DNA of 64,000 nt from Membranipora membranacea. Taxonomy: Eukaryota > Bryozoa > Gymnolaemata > Cheilostomatida > Membraniporidae. Under the pieces are notes generated by a model. That model saw only the letters and a program-made list of their open reading frames with translations. It was not told where the DNA came from and searched no databases. The stretch spans positions 19,403,387-19,467,386 of the forward strand of contig OU612069.1 in the NCBI GenBank assembly GCA_914767715.1. The letters run 5' to 3'. Every line of letters begins with the position of its first letter. Position 1 is the first letter of the stretch. Below are positions 24,600-37,735 of this stretch, piece after piece. The position numbers and the translations under genes were made by a program.

Positions 24600-27500
24600 A
24601 AATTAAATGTCCAAATCGGACAACATTTGTATCATAATAGTAATGATGGTTGATAATTTAACTGCATAGAAACATTTTTAAGGCACTGACGCTGCATGAC
24701 ATAATAAGGACATCTGGAATCAAAATATGCAGCTCACTCAAAACAGAAGAACCATATCCACTCGTCAAACATGGTCCGTACTTCATACTTATAGAGGGTG
24801 AATCTTTTACCTACTCCAGGGTAATAAGGTAACCGGTTCATGTTCAAAACTTCAAAAATGAAGAGTTGCCCTCTCTCTCCGAATTTTCACAGGCTTTGAT
24901 ATGATTGGCCCATTACATCTTACTTTTTTCTTATTGGCCTGTTCAATAACTGCATACTGATTACAATAATATCTGTTGGGAACACTGAGTTAGTAATAGA
25001 TTTGGCTAGTAGTCAACTCTTTGAACAACAGTCAGTGGCACCAGTTCACCAATCAGTTACTTCACAGACACGTAAGACCACAATGAAGAGATGATGAGCT
25101 AACTCAGCTTCAAAACAGGAAGAATGAAAGTAGAACAGCTGTGAATGGACTTGATTGAATCAATGTGTTGTAGCTCTCAGGTAAAATGCTATTTTACTTT
25201 GTACACTACTACTCTACTACTCAGTCGTGAGTGAAAAATGAGTAGACTTACTAAGTCTAAGAAGTCTAGCTAGTAACTGTTAGTTATTATCACTACTAGT
25301 AGATTTCTGTAGTTTGCCAATCAGGTACCAATGTACATGTGCAGTGCAGTGTAATATCAAGCAAGGAGAAGGACTCCTAAGAGTTGTAAGAGGGGAGGCT
25401 CATACAAGTCGTCCAAGGAGTTATCTCCTTACTCCTCGCTTTGTTGTTGGTTGGTGGTGGTAATATCAGGGAGTTTCAGTTTGCTCCATGATAGTATCAT
25501 CATTAATTTTCTGTATATGGTTTCTCAAAGAAGATTCAAACTAGTGTAATTATGAACCAGTTGTGCAAGTTTAGGTGGGCTACTCTTGTGCAACTAATTG
25601 TCTAGAACTGTTATTGCTAAACTAGGGCTACATGTAGACCTACATACTTTACTACTACAGCTACAGCCTATGTAGGCTGGGTCTTGCATTTGTAGAAAGT
25701 GTGTGCATAGACTTTGCCTCGGCGCAACTGATGGATCATTATTTCTCTATGTAAACCATTCCCAACTGTCTGAGACTGGTGGGGGGACCCTCAATTTGAA
25801 AAGGCAAAACTCACTCTTTGATCGCTTCTTTTTTGTATCCACTTTATTTACTGATCATGCATGTGCATATGAGACCATGTGGTACATCATCTTCTAGCTT
25901 AGTGGGCGAGAACTGAACTATAGTACTCACTCTTGTGTGAACTATTTGTAAACAAATTTATCTAAGGAGTGAGAATATTGAGCATTTAAGTTGTAATGAT
26001 AATTTGGTTTACAAAGCGCAGCTCATGCTGATTGAAATACTCCAACTGGTCTATAATGTAATAAAGAATGTACCAACCCCGATCATCAGAGGAAGAAAAC
26101 CAGTGCAGACATTGTCTTTTGCCAATGGTATTGAAATCAAATGATTTATTGGCTGTACAGAGTCTCAACTGCATCACAGTGGTCATTTCATTTCATTATA
26201 ATAAGCAGTGATCTGGGGTGGATTGCATATAATATTACATGTGCGGGCTCTTTGACTTGCAAGCATGTACTTCGCCTTAATTCAGTGTCAACCACTGACA
26301 ACCATTGGCTATAACGGTCTGCAGTTGGAGAGTAGAGAAATTGGTTCCTGAGAGAAACTAGACCATTACCAGCTTGCACACAATTGCAAAAGTTTCCCAA
26401 ATGTAAAACTTGATCAACAGAATGGTGTATTCAAGTGTTGTAGAGATACTAGCTCCCTAGAGTATAACGCTGGTTTTTATTAATTCGTCCTATTAATTTG
26501 GGAAAAAAGTAAATAGGCCTAGATACAAGCAATGACTCCTTTTGATTACAGATTTTTTTTGTATTTTAGTCTACATTGTAAAGCAGCACAGATCGCAGAA
26601 TAGTACTGAGAACAGTACATAAAGAGGAAAGTGTTTAGGTGGTTTATAGCAGATGTGATACAACTCATAGTATCAATAGTCGTTCAGCTTGCCATCATAC
26701 CTCCTCAATTCAAACAGATAAGCAGACAACAAAATTTTCAATTTCGGTTGTAAAATTTGATTTAGTTGCAGCAGGGAACCGACCCAGAAGGGTTTTAGAT
26801 GGCTTGGGTCATAAGCATCGATATCTCCACTGTTACACCTGCATCGAGCATGGTTAGTAATATAATGATATAAATGTCAGGTGATACGTGTCACTGATGA
26901 TAATTGCGTCAGTGTAATCGTTGAAGTCTCATGGCATAAATCTGGCAAAACTGCTTGAAAACTGGCAGGCCTCCGCAAGAGTTTGTCATTGTATCCGGCC
27001 AGTTAGTTTAATTAGGAGTTCAGTGACTATCGGAGTTGTGCTCTTTTTTTCATGGAGGGAACAACTCCTTCCATCTCGCAACATCAAGTCACCTCTTCCC
27101 TATATTCCACCCTCCCTGCCACATCTCATTTTCTTGACTGATCCTTTTAGTTACATATTTGCTGCCGTTATGTGCTTATCAAACCTATAGCCCGAGTGTT
27201 TTCATTCCAAGAAACCTGATATAAAACTTCACAAAAATTTTCACCAACGGCTGGCAAATCTGTTTCTATCATAGGGAATATAGATTTAACTGCATCGCTT
27301 TCGGTATATTTTCAGATTAGATTATAAGGTACCATTGCTCCAGATCTTATCAGCAATCTTAGCACTATGACATTGTTGAGTGAAGAATTGATAGCCTACG
27401 TCTCATCTTTCCCGTTTTATGTTTATACTCACCTGCAATTTTGTGCAAAAACCAGGTTTTAAGTGTTGTGTTATTTTTTAATTTGGCAAAATGTTAGAAT

Positions 27501-29800
27501 TCGGCTCCCAATGCAATGATCTCAGTGCCCTAACTTCATATCTAGAAAGGGTGAAAGAAAGAGGGCTTACACGGTTTTCATTAGTATTAATTCACCTGGT
27601 AAAAAATCCAAAACTAAGAATTGCGAAAAAAAATTCATCCTCAACCATTCATATTCGTTGAGCCGACCTCAGCTGTTTCAGGGGGAAACAAACTTGGTCC
27701 ATAGTCAATTTATTATATAATACGTGCCGAAATGTGAGTTGCTGGCAGTCAATGTAACATTGTGTATACCCTAAGAGAGTTAAGTATTTGCAGCAGGTAA
27801 AGTTCACAATGTATAGCTAAATTTAAAGCAAGCTAACATTTGCTCTCTTTTCTTTATCTAGACTCCCGCATATATAATATGTGGTTTTTGATCAAAAGAT
27901 GATTTGATGGTATTCAGTAGCTAATAAACCATGGCTTCCTGCCAGAAAATGTCAGGAGATTAAACCGTGAGTTACTTCAATACCATTGGACCCCACTTAC
28001 ATGATTGGGCTACTCTAGTGGAGTAATGTTAATTCGATAGGAAAAAAATTGCATTTCGAGAAGATGGCTTGAAGTAATAAAATTATGGCTAGCCAACATT
28101 GACTCAACTTAGGCACTTAACATTAACCTCACAGTTGAAATTTTTCAGATACTTGAGTGTTAATGAACTCATTGGATGGTTGTGACTGGGTTGTCACGTC
28201 CAATTCTTGATAAAGGCACCCAAGCGCCTTCGGAGCTCTCCTCTATTACAAAAATTAAGTGCAGACAACCATTGCAGTACAAACAGTCTGCTGAATAACA
28301 ATTAAAAAACATAGCTGTAAATACTGTTGGCAAATTCCCACATGATTATAATATTACTTGTATATCAATTAAAATATTTTCACCCCTGCATTTTTTGTTG
28401 CTCCAATCCTATTAAAATCCAAATAAAACGATGCCGTCTTGTGTGGATGGCTGGAGGGGGAGCAACTCCAAATGCAAATTAGATTTAAATTTTTCTGGAG
28501 GTAGAGAAGTAAGTCAAGTATGTGTCGAGCACATACTGCTTGCTTTCCAATCTAGTCAATGCAATGTCACAGTGTATGTTATGTCATTATCCCTAGTTTT
28601 ATCCAATTGTTCTGCATTTGGATGTGCTTCTGGTGTCACTAGTAAAATGGGAGGAACTAGAAATGCAGGCATTTGTCACAGAACTTGTAATGGTTCTGGA
28701 TCAAAAAACGAAGTCTTCATCCATCCAACTTAACATTATTGATGGCCAACCACCCAACCAACGCTACTCCATATTGAAAAGTTTCCCCACTCCTGCTTGA
28801 TCTCTCTCAGAGTCAAAATGGGTTGTTTATCTTATGTGGATAGGGAATGGGTACTTGATTGGATGTGATGAGTCAGAGTGAAGTGACTACATAGCACTAG
28901 CTAGCTGGAATTTGATATTCACTTTTTCACCACTCAATCATTTGGACATGAACTTTTCATTGGCAGTTTTGGTTGATTACTTACACTATACTACCTTAGG
29001 CCTATATTACTCACTGTCATAGATTGCTGTAGTCACCGAACAAATGTCTAGAAGCTAACCAATGTCACATTTTAGAAGATGGGTGTGATGAATGTGGAAA
29101 AAGATGACTAGTTATGTCATCTCGTTGTCAATAACAGGAGGCCTTCTAGGGTTCTTTACTGTGAATGGCCCTGTTTTTGTTAGTGCAACACATTGCTAAG
29201 AAATATGTAGGCTACATTTGTTGATCACTGTTAGTGTAATATCGGAGATGGCTGTACTATTATTCATCTTTGGTTCGTTGTCTATCACACTTTCCCGCTC
29301 AACTGATTCATTCGTCGGTAAAATGAATTATTCTGAGTCATGAATTTTGCGTCATATTGTGTACTCTGATCTAAATTTCAACAGTGCCTCTGTTAGAAGG
29401 GAAGGGAGGGGAGGGGAGGAGTGGGGGTTATTGTATGACACCTATGACGCCTTCACCTGAAGCTTTTGAACAAACCATTGAAGTGAGCATTTGCTAATGT
29501 TGCTTCACCTCGGGCCTGACACTGAGCTTGTATATATTATATCTGTTTTCGCTTTACATTCTTTTTGTGATAGAATGGTACTTCAAACAGTGCTGTTTTG
29601 ATGTGGCCTACATACATCTCAATTCGGAGTTTAGTGGACAGTCATAGCTTGATCATATTCTATAGACGACATACAATAGATAGCTGTCAGGAGGTCATTT
29701 CTCACAGATATACTCATATATGGTGTCCCAAACTCCACACATAATTTTTTTTCTACAACAATCTTACCATTGTTTTGACTTCACATCATGACATTTCTAC
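24600..29800. other. Gene-poor region with weak open frames
   Basis: Open stretches at 26639-26857, 26921-27190 and 28431-28800 lack convincing splice sites or known motifs. A purine-rich G tract lies at 29398-29427 (GGGAGGGGAGGGGAGGAG), which could form a four-stranded structure. No mobile element boundaries were resolved. Confidence 0.4.
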
Positions 29801-29820
29801 ATACAAGATTTTTTTTTTAC

Positions 29821-30029
29821 AGTGTTTCTATTTGGAGGAGTGAACGTAGGATGGGGACAGCATCTCAGAAGATATACAACAGAGCATCATATTCAGCAGA
29901 TTTCTCACACCCTGTCACTCACCACCAATAACTCCAGCTTCCAAAAAGCACACCCTGCTGATGCTCTCTCTGTTACACTTGGAACTGAAGTTGTAAAGAC
30001 ACCAGAGACAAATACCACCCCACCCAAGT
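29821..30029 (+). CDS. Possible exon, unrecognised
   Basis: An open frame of about 70 codons follows a strong acceptor (poly-T then ACAG) and ends at a consensus donor (CCCAA|GTATGT, phase 2). It encodes VGWGQHLRRYTTEHHIQQIS and a Thr-rich tail. The next open segment, at 30309-30488 after TTCTTCTTTTCAG, would need phase 0, so the two do not join in the open frames. Coding status is doubtful and no function is proposed. Confidence 0.2.
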
Positions 30030-30965
30030 ATGTATGGGCTTGAATGATCACCAATGTTTATCTATCAGTATCTTGGGAGTCACCGGCAAAATTATTATGT
30101 CAAACAATGTAATCCTCTGATTCATGACTGTTGCTACATCACTTAGACGCGTATTATATAGTTTTTTTTGGTGATGGGTTGCGGTAAATATCGAATATGC
30201 CAAATATATCAAATTAAGGATACTTTAGCCAGCGAAATGTTGACACCTTCCGCCTGATTTAGCCACAATTATGACACAGTGATTGATATACATTTTTCTT
30301 CTTTTCAGACTATAATTGAGACTCATGGTGGTATAGAGCGGACACCAGTCATGAACCATCAGATAAGCACCCCCTCGGATAGTGAACTGTCACACAAGTC
30401 ACACTCTTATATCTGCGCAGCACTATGTTGTCACCGCACACTGTTGAATCGAGGTCAAAAAGTAGTGCCACATAACTTTCCCATATGATAATTGATAGGG
30501 ATGGGCACATGCTCTCATTTTATCAAAGTTTCAAGCTGTTCAGTGTTCACATCTGTATTGATATATCATTCGACTCAGGGCATTTTTTGCGCCTACTGGT
30601 ATTATATTATCCTGTTGACAATTGCAGTAGACCTTCTAGGGTTGAGGATTGTGAATGCCAATGTTTTGTGGGTGAACATATGCGAAGAATAACATCTAAA
30701 CTTTTTGATCTTTTCTTCTGATTGAAATATTTTTGGACATTTTTTATTCTCACCTCGGCGATTATTCATAATTTTTGTTCAATGCAGGTATTCCTACTGT
30801 GGATGAACATGTATATCATTTATATTTAAGAGTACGATGAGTACGATGAGTACGACTTCTTTTTAAAAAATAAACAGCTTTCTATTCATTTCCAAAACAT
30901 GATCAAAAGGTTTATCAGTCTACAAATAGCCTGAGGACTAGGTTCATGTTGATGCACTGATCTTA

Positions 30966-31195
30966 CATCTAATAATAATAATAATAACACTAAATCATTA
31001 CCGCCCGGTCACTGGGTCCAAGCATTCATAAGCCAACCCTGCCTAATGAGAACCTACATCGCATGAAGCGCTGGTACTCATTGGAACACCCTACCGAACT
31101 CGGCTTCTCAGATAACACCAGAGGACATGCACGGGAATCGAACCCCGGTCGTCAGATCGATGACCCAACCTGCTAACCACTAGGCTAACCTGATA
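30966..31195 (-). repeat. tRNA-derived SINE with (TTA)n tail
   Basis: On the minus strand it begins with an A-box-like TTAGCCTAGTGGTTAGC and a B-box GGGGTTCGATTCCCG. A body follows (GAGTTCGGTAGGGTGTTCC, GCATGAAGCGCTGG on the plus strand, ACCCAGTGACCGGGCGG). It ends at about 30966 in a trinucleotide tail (TAATAATAATAATAATAA on the plus strand). The acceptor stem does not pair after the B-box, so this is a SINE head and not a tRNA gene. Confidence 0.85.
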
Positions 31196-32020
31196 ACATC
31201 TTGTCATAATATATCATTAGATGATGAATTTGGTTGTCACTGAACTGTGTGGGTGAGTTTGGTTGAGGTTGGTGAGAGGGTCAGTCTACCTTTGTGTGTC
31301 CGAAACAAGAAGTGTCATTTTTATAGCGCACACAAACATATTGATCACAGAATGGTTTCTCAGGCATTGCGTTTAGCAATGGCAGGCCAGTTTACATGTC
31401 GGTTTATCCCTGTGTTGAGCTTCGTATGGCTCATAGAGGTTTGCAGTTGGGTGGGAATCGGTGCTGCTAGTACACATTTTTTGGTTAGTGAGGTCCAAGA
31501 CTACTATGCTGGTTACTAGTTAGTACAAGGCAGTTTAGTAATTGTAGAAATTAGTACAAAGCAGCTTACCAATTGATAGAGGATTACAGTACAATGGCAC
31601 TGCTTGCATAAACTTTGCTAATATTGAACCCTCCTTGATAAACAAATACCATTGCTCGTAAAGAGTTGGTTATTCTTTTATTTCTCATCTAAACAAAATT
31701 TCCTGTCCAGTGGACAGTGGTACAAGTATGGCCTGTAAGACCAATGTGAGAGTATTTGTGTTCAGATATATACAAAATAAGTCTATTTGTGCACTTTTTT
31801 GCGTGTTTCAATACCTCATCAATCATTTCTGTTGTTGCTGGATGGTTAAAAATTATATAGATAGATCAGGAATCTTGTTTAGAAGAAGTAAAAGTGTTTG
31901 TAAAGGATCAGGTTTTTTGGTATCATTCTAGAGATCTCAGTCTAGTTTAGAACATTATTCTATGTTCAAAAGCAGCCTGTGGCCCAGTAAAGACTTATTT
32001 GCCCTCAAAGTCGGGATGTG

Positions 32021-32095
32021 AAGGTACTAAAAAGGTACTATTTTTTTCCTTTGGAGTTGTGATCACTTGTTGAAAATAGTACCTTTTTAGTACCT
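32021..32095. repeat. Short inverted repeat (24-base arms)
   Basis: AGGTACTAAAAAGGTACTATTTT pairs with AAAATAGTACCTTTTTAGTACCT across a loop of about 28 bases. It could be a small fold-back element. No target duplication is evident. Confidence 0.8.
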
Positions 32096-32318
32096 CAGAT
32101 TATAATGGGAATATACAGTACTTTGTAACTAAGGCGTATTGTTATGACACAGTGGTTTTGATATTATGCATGTGATATCAAAACACACAGAATTTATCTA
32201 TTGAATGAATGAGTGAATACAAGGCATTATTTATCTGTCCCGTGTGGTTTAGCTGGTAAAATGGGATAGTGTATGACATTTCATAATTCAATGACAAAGC
32301 TAACGATCTAAGTCGAAC

Positions 32319-32510
32319 ATGGCAAAAAATTACAGCTCTAGCTCATCCGACAGTGAGAATGAAAATTACAGGGAGATTAACAGCTGTAGTGAGAACAAGA
32401 TTGAATATCATTTAGGAGGCATTTGTAGCAAATCGACGTCGAGTCCATGTGATTATCCGAGGGAAAATATATCTGAGGTAGTCACACCACTCAAGTTTAA
32501 ATCTGTATGA
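32319..32510 (+). CDS. Short Ser/acidic-rich open frame, possibly a first exon
   Basis: The frame starts at an ATG preceded by GTCGAAC and reads MAKNYSSSSSDSENENYREI, then further Ser/Asn/Glu-rich sequence to a TGA at 32508-32510. Similar Ser/acidic N-termini occur in many nuclear and transposon-encoded proteins, so composition alone does not identify it. No donor or downstream exon was found. It may be a relic. Confidence 0.25.
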   Translation: MAKNYSSSSSDSENENYREINSCSENKIEYHLGGICSKSTSSPCDYPRENISEVVTPLKFKSV

Positions 32511-32519
32511 TTTCGGCCA

Positions 32520-34970
32520 CTGGAAATAACCCACAGTGCTTTGGCAGATACAACATTTTCTGTTAACCATGGTTACTGCTCGAGATAGAAAGTGGCAATA
32601 TAAAGGCAGATCGATACATCGCTAAGTATTTCAAGGTTTTGTTTACATTAATATGATGAATAAATGAGATTGTGGCTATGACATTCCAATCAAACTCCGT
32701 CATCAGCCCGCATGAAAACCAGTGATATGCTTCAATTATCAGCTTTATGAATAGCGGCTTTCAATAGAATTTCAATGGAAGATACAAAATTTACACAGGT
32801 AGATTGTGTGTTTTTTTGAAAATATGTATTTCCAAATCGCACAGAAATCTAAAATAAATTCTTTGTAAATCTGGACATTTCAGGCATTAGGATGATGTTG
32901 AAATCCAAAGCATGCAATGATTAATACTGAGTGATTTGAGTTTTTGACAATCTTTTCAACAATTTTTGCAAATATTCTGATGTTTAAACACTCAAGGTTT
33001 TTTTGGATTAACTGTGTTGTTTACATTGTTTAAAAACTAGAAATTACTGTCATCTAGTTGTTTCGGACTTCAGGGTGATGTAAAATGTAAATGAATTTGA
33101 CTGCCTCCTAAAGAGGAGTAATGATAATCGTGTTAGCAGTGGGATACCTGGAGAAACTTTCTATTTTTTCATTCGATCTTGTCCATCTGTGTGCATCACA
33201 GATACTCAGCACATCTTAACATAGACTATCAATATTACAGACTGAGTGCAGCAGGCCGTCTTATGAGAGCACATGTCACTGCACACAACAGTCACTTAGG
33301 AAATTAATTTGTCGAGTTTTTGAGTTATTTCGTCAGTATGGATCTGATTTGGGAGGCTAGTGTTGGGTAAATTGCAAGATTTGGTACAAACTATAAAGCA
33401 TTGCATGGACCATTTTTGGGTGAATCTGAAATAAGCAAGGCTTTGTCAGCAGGAGGAATCAATTGCTCCATTATAATCTTATTTTAACAGAGCAAACAAG
33501 CAGTGCATCGGTCTGAAAGGAAAATCACTCATTTTCATGCTTGAAAAACAGCGGACAGGGAATGCGTCAAATTCATAGTCGTTGATTGTAATGTACAGTG
33601 GTTCTTCTAATCTTTTCCTTGACATGGGCTCATAACAGATATAAAGGTTGTTTTGATTAGCGGTCTCAACTCATCAAATAGTGTGTATACAAATTATAGA
33701 ACTTGCTTTTGAACTTTTATGTCATCAGACAGACTTGTGAGTGACTTTGTCATTTATTTGCAAAAGTTGTTATCTAACCACAATAGTCACTAATATTACA
33801 GTATTTCCCCAATAACAGGGTCATCACAAATCGCCTGGACTAGTTGGGCGGTGCATGAGTAGGCAACTCAATGTTGTTAACTTATAACCCCCAAACCTAC
33901 CAGACCAAATAACCCTGATGACTAATTTAATATGCCAATGCATGTGTGATAGCTGTCTTAATCTGATTTCAAGCTCAAAAATGATACCAAGAAACCTGTT
34001 CTTTTACAAACACTTTAATATTTAAACTTTCCTTCTACACCCTCTAGATTTTAAGATATATCAATATTTATAACCCCCTATCATTTTTAGGAATTCCAAC
34101 AAAAATAGATGACACACAAAGGGTTAATCCACGCTCCTTGGGATTTTTTAGCGTGGAAGGCTTTCATCAGTTGTTTGTTGACTGAAGATGCTCTGGGCAT
34201 GGAGTACAAGCTCTGAATTTTATGGTATGTGGGTAGAGAGAAGCAAGGGTAGCTCAAATAGACCTATAGTTCAATGACACAATAGAATTCGTTTGTGCAG
34301 AATGTCTGGTGGTCACTGTAAATTCTAAAGATATCAATGCAGGCGATAATAATAAGCTGAGAGCTTTGAAAGATTATCTGCTACAAGGCTGTCCAGGCAA
34401 TCATTTATCATTTAAATCTTAACTGCTGTAATGGCACTACAATCCCCTAATCCCTCGTCGGGGGGGGGGCAAAAGTCCGTCAGGCGAGGGGCAAAAGTCT
34501 GGGGGGCTCAGTTTACCTAATCTGGCAACCCAGCCGCCTGTCTAAGCTACCGGTCTCATATAACAGCTTAAATATCAGTGTGGGTATTCCTTTAGCAGGA
34601 ATTTGTGGAAATGATTGGAACTCCAGACTATAGTTGCATTATGGAAATCCTGTCGTAATGGTCGAACCTTCTAGAAAATGTATTTGGTAGACGACATGGA
34701 ACTGATGCATCGACGTCGTTTCGCCCGATACTAGCCACATTACTCAATTGCATGCAATTGGTTTGAAATCAAATGTTAAAAAAATTAAACCTTTTTGTAT
34801 TAATCTGGAGTAGGTTGGTGAAATGTTGATATTCATTGATGAACCGTTAGGTTGAAAGAACTTTCAACATACCAAATATGTATACAGGTTTTATTTCAAA
34901 CTCCAAGCAGCAAGCAGAACAATCAATTGTGTCAATCTGGTTAAATAACTCTCCGTAAGATAGCTGCAAA
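32520..34970. other. Intergenic, with G-run
   Basis: No gene or repeat was recognised apart from a tract at 34455-34507 (CGTCGGGGGGGGGGCAAAAG followed by a second GGGGCAAAAGTCTGGGGGG). Confidence 0.45.
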
Positions 34971-34987
34971 ATAGCAAGAGAATAGGT

Positions 34988-35088
34988 AGTCAAGGGGCCG
35001 TTGCCTGCATTTGGGATTTTGTGGCGCTCTGTTTCACTATCAAACGGAGCGCCACAAAATCTCAAACGCAGGCAACGGCCCCTTGACT
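34988..35088. mobile_element. Palindromic MITE with 11-bp target duplication
   Basis: A 101-base near-perfect palindrome begins AGTCAAGGGGCCGTTGCCTG and ends with its complement. The centre is GGCGCTCTGTTTCACTATCA, and both halves contain GATTTTGTGGCGCTC. It is flanked on both sides by AGAGAATAGGT (34977-34987 and 35089-35099). A duplication of 9-11 bases fits Mutator-like transposition; the family is not established. It has no coding capacity. Confidence 0.85.
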
Positions 35089-35735
35089 AGAGAATAGGTA
35101 GCGATAGATATTTGATTTACTATTTCCAATCCAAATTCAATACTACTGGTTCTAATTTTTTCTGGATGGGGTCAAAGTTTTTGAGTGGGGGGATTAAATG
35201 AGGTCGCGTTATTCATCTACTGGTACTTGTGTCAGTCAACTGACCTTACCCAGTGATATGAATGAAATCTAAGCCAGAGATACCCATCAAACAGTTATGA
35301 AATATTTCAATCCTAAGAAATACACAAGAAGGCCTGACACTATCACATTTTAAACAAGGATTGATTGAGGAAACAATGTCAATTAAAAATTATTGAAGAT
35401 TAATTATTAGGGTTGTTTCATACATAAATTAATGTCTTTCAAGTAAAATTTTTAAGAATAGATTGGGCAATGCTTCTGATTTGTGCGCAAATAAATGTCA
35501 CGTTAAAATCCCAAATCCTTCCCTCAAAGAAGCCTTAATAGTAGTAGTATTGTTATTATGAAGGCATATTATATCAGATAAAAAATACTTCTGGTTTCTA
35601 GTTACTATTTGATTATGTAATATCAGGGCTCTCAACCTGAGAGGATTCGAAACCTGAGTTTTGATATTAGCATGTCCCATAGTATTTTAAAGGTGTAAAA
35701 CGCCATGAGCATAAACAGCTGAGGGTACGTCTGAG

Positions 35736-36165
35736 ATGGCACCGAAAAATTGTCGGGTGAAATACCTGAGATTTGAAGATTATGTGCAAAGAATAGCTGG
35801 CAAAGCAAGTCAAAGAATGTATGTTGTTAAAAAAATGTTGCATCTAAGTACAAAGCCATTAGCTTCCATGATGTTCAAAAGTTTTGTAGTTTCCCTCTTG
35901 ATGTACTGTCTGCCTGTTTTGCACACTAGCATATGTACCATAGACAAGAAATTACTAAGAAAAGTTTTTAATGTTGCTAAGAATTTGAGGCTTGACGTAG
36001 GCGACCTCGATATTATTGTGCTGTTTTGCTGATGAGCATCACATCATACAAAATTGTCTAGAGCGATGCCCTCAAATGCAAGTTCCATACATTAGTAGCA
36101 AGCTCCTTTAATGACAAAGTATATGCAACCTTTTCTCGCAACATTTCATGTTTGTGATGGCAAGT
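35736..36165 (+). pseudogene. CR1/L2-like LINE C-terminal fragment, second copy
   Basis: The open frame to 36032 reads VKYLRFEDYVQRIAGKASQR, then MYVVKKMLHLS, SMMFKSFVVSLLMYCLPVL and IDKKLLRKVFNVAKNL. It aligns with the relic at 6218-7221 (FQRMYVVRNF, NMLFKSFIISRISNCL, DKQRLCKIFKDAIKL). After a stop and frame change it continues as ADEHHIIQNCLERCP, matching DEDHFINDLLSKCP. No palm motifs are present, so it is a short 5'-truncated, decayed copy. Confidence 0.7.
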
Positions 36166-36394
36166 AAATCAATAAAAACCTAGAGCATTTCTTGTAAACA
36201 TCAAATCGTAAATAATTTTATATTTGATCCAGATGAACCAATTCATATGGACTAACCAAGGCCATCGCCACAGGTGAAAATGAATCCCCATGATGTAAAA
36301 ATGTGTTCGTAAAAATATTGATTTAAAGGCTGACGAATCGAGCCGCCAGGGTAGAAAGGCATAATATAATTTGTGTAATGTGATGCTATTGAAA

Positions 36395-36990
36395 TCATCG
36401 CCTGGATTTATCCAGTTCACCTGCAAAATGACTTTTTTAACATTCCTAAAATTCAAATTTCTTTTTAGCCATAATGATCTATTTGCAAATCACTGGGATT
36501 GGCAGTGCAATAAGAGCATAGCTTATCACAAATGAAATCAAATACCCACAACAAATACCACACATTATTCTGACGCAAAAGTTTGATGTTGCCTCGATTT
36601 ATCCGGTTCACCCGCAAAATGACTTTTTTGACATTCCTAAAATTCAAATTCCTATTTAGCCATAATAATCTATTTGCAAATCACTGGGATTGGCAGTGCA
36701 ATAAGACCATAGCTTATCACAAATGAAATCAAACACCCACAACAAATACCACACATTATTCTCATGCACAAGTTCGATGTTGCTTGGATTCATCCGGTTC
36801 ACCCGCAAAACCACTTATTTAACATTCCTAAAATTCAAACTTCTATTTAGCCATAATAATCTATTTCACAAATCACTGGGATTGGCAGTGCAGTAAGAGC
36901 ATAGCTTATCACAAATGAAATCAAATACCCACAACAAATACCACACATAATTCTCATGCAAAAGTTTGATGTTATCTTTATTATTCATCT
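36395..36990. repeat. ~191-bp tandem satellite, about 3 copies
   Basis: The words GGGATTGGCAGTGCAATAAG, AGCTTATCACAAATGAAATC and CCACAACAAATACCACACAT recur with spacings of 191 and 192 bases (landmark GGCAGTGC at 36501, 36692 and 36884). Open frames on the minus strand in this stretch (both starting MNFRNVKKVIL) are repeat artefacts. A diverged copy lies at 37540-37735. Confidence 0.9.
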
Positions 36991-37539
36991 CTGCCAAAAA
37001 TTAGCGATGCAAGCTAGGTGATCTAGAATAGAGTACACAATAAGAGGCATACGCAATGAATAAAGAAAGCGACTTCAACAACAAGCAAACCAATCCTGAG
37101 CTGCTGTCAGCAACCATCAGAAAACACCACTTGAACAAATTGACAATGCAGTTGAAAATTCCTTGTCACCAATGAATTCATTATTTCAATGGGCTGTCAC
37201 AACTATCCACACCAAAAAATAATTTAGACACGATCACTTTGGATATTATTAGTATTGCCCGAGAACATGGCTTCTCAATATTAAGACGCTGCCAAGCTAA
37301 AAGTCAATCTATCAGCTATTAAACAAGCAGATAAGACTTTTCTGGGAAAGCGAATTATTTTGCCACCTTCCAATGATATAAATGTCCAACTATCTGCTTA
37401 AAACATCAAGCAGTGTTGACCCTGTGATCAAATATGCATGTCATCTCAGTCTAAACCGAAATGCTTTGACAGAAAGGCAAGTTGGGGTGTAATGTGTTGA
37501 TATTCAAATTAAAGACTAGATTCATTCAATCATGTTCAT

Positions 37540-37735
37540 GTTCAATCAAGTTCATTACAAGCTACATTTTAAAAGCATTCTCAAATGCAAATTGGAATTT
37601 AGCCATGTCAATTTCACATAATGACTTGAATAGGCAGCGCAGTGAGAGCATAGCTTATCACAACTAGAATCTAATACCTGATCATTCATTAATAATATGA
37701 CATAAATTATTGTAAGGCAACATTTAGCATCGTTT
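37540..37735. repeat. Diverged copy of the 191-bp unit
   Basis: TTTAGCCAT, then AATAGGCAGCGCAGTGAGAG and CATAGCTTATCACAA match the array unit at 36395-36990 with more divergence, about 550 bases away from it. Confidence 0.65.

Noticed and set aside
28431-28800. Two overlapping open frames that look partly coding
   Set aside because: There is no splice site pair, the two frames conflict, and nothing homologous was recognised.
30309-30488. Open segment after a strong acceptor (TTCTTCTTTTCAG)
   Set aside because: Its phase does not join with the possible exon at 29821-30029 and no other partner was found.
31100-31195. tRNA gene on the minus strand
   Set aside because: Boxes are good, but the 3' acceptor strand is missing and a SINE body with a (TTA)n tail follows.
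32240-32275. tRNA A-box-like GTGGTTTAGCTGGTAAAA
   Set aside because: No B-box follows at a suitable distance.
36169-36647. Two minus-strand open frames both starting MNFRNVKKVIL
   Set aside because: They come from the 191-bp satellite and its left border; the similarity is that of the repeat, not of a gene family.
36395-36990. CRISPR-like array
   Set aside because: Units are about 191 bases and repeat throughout, without unique spacers, and the genome is eukaryotic.
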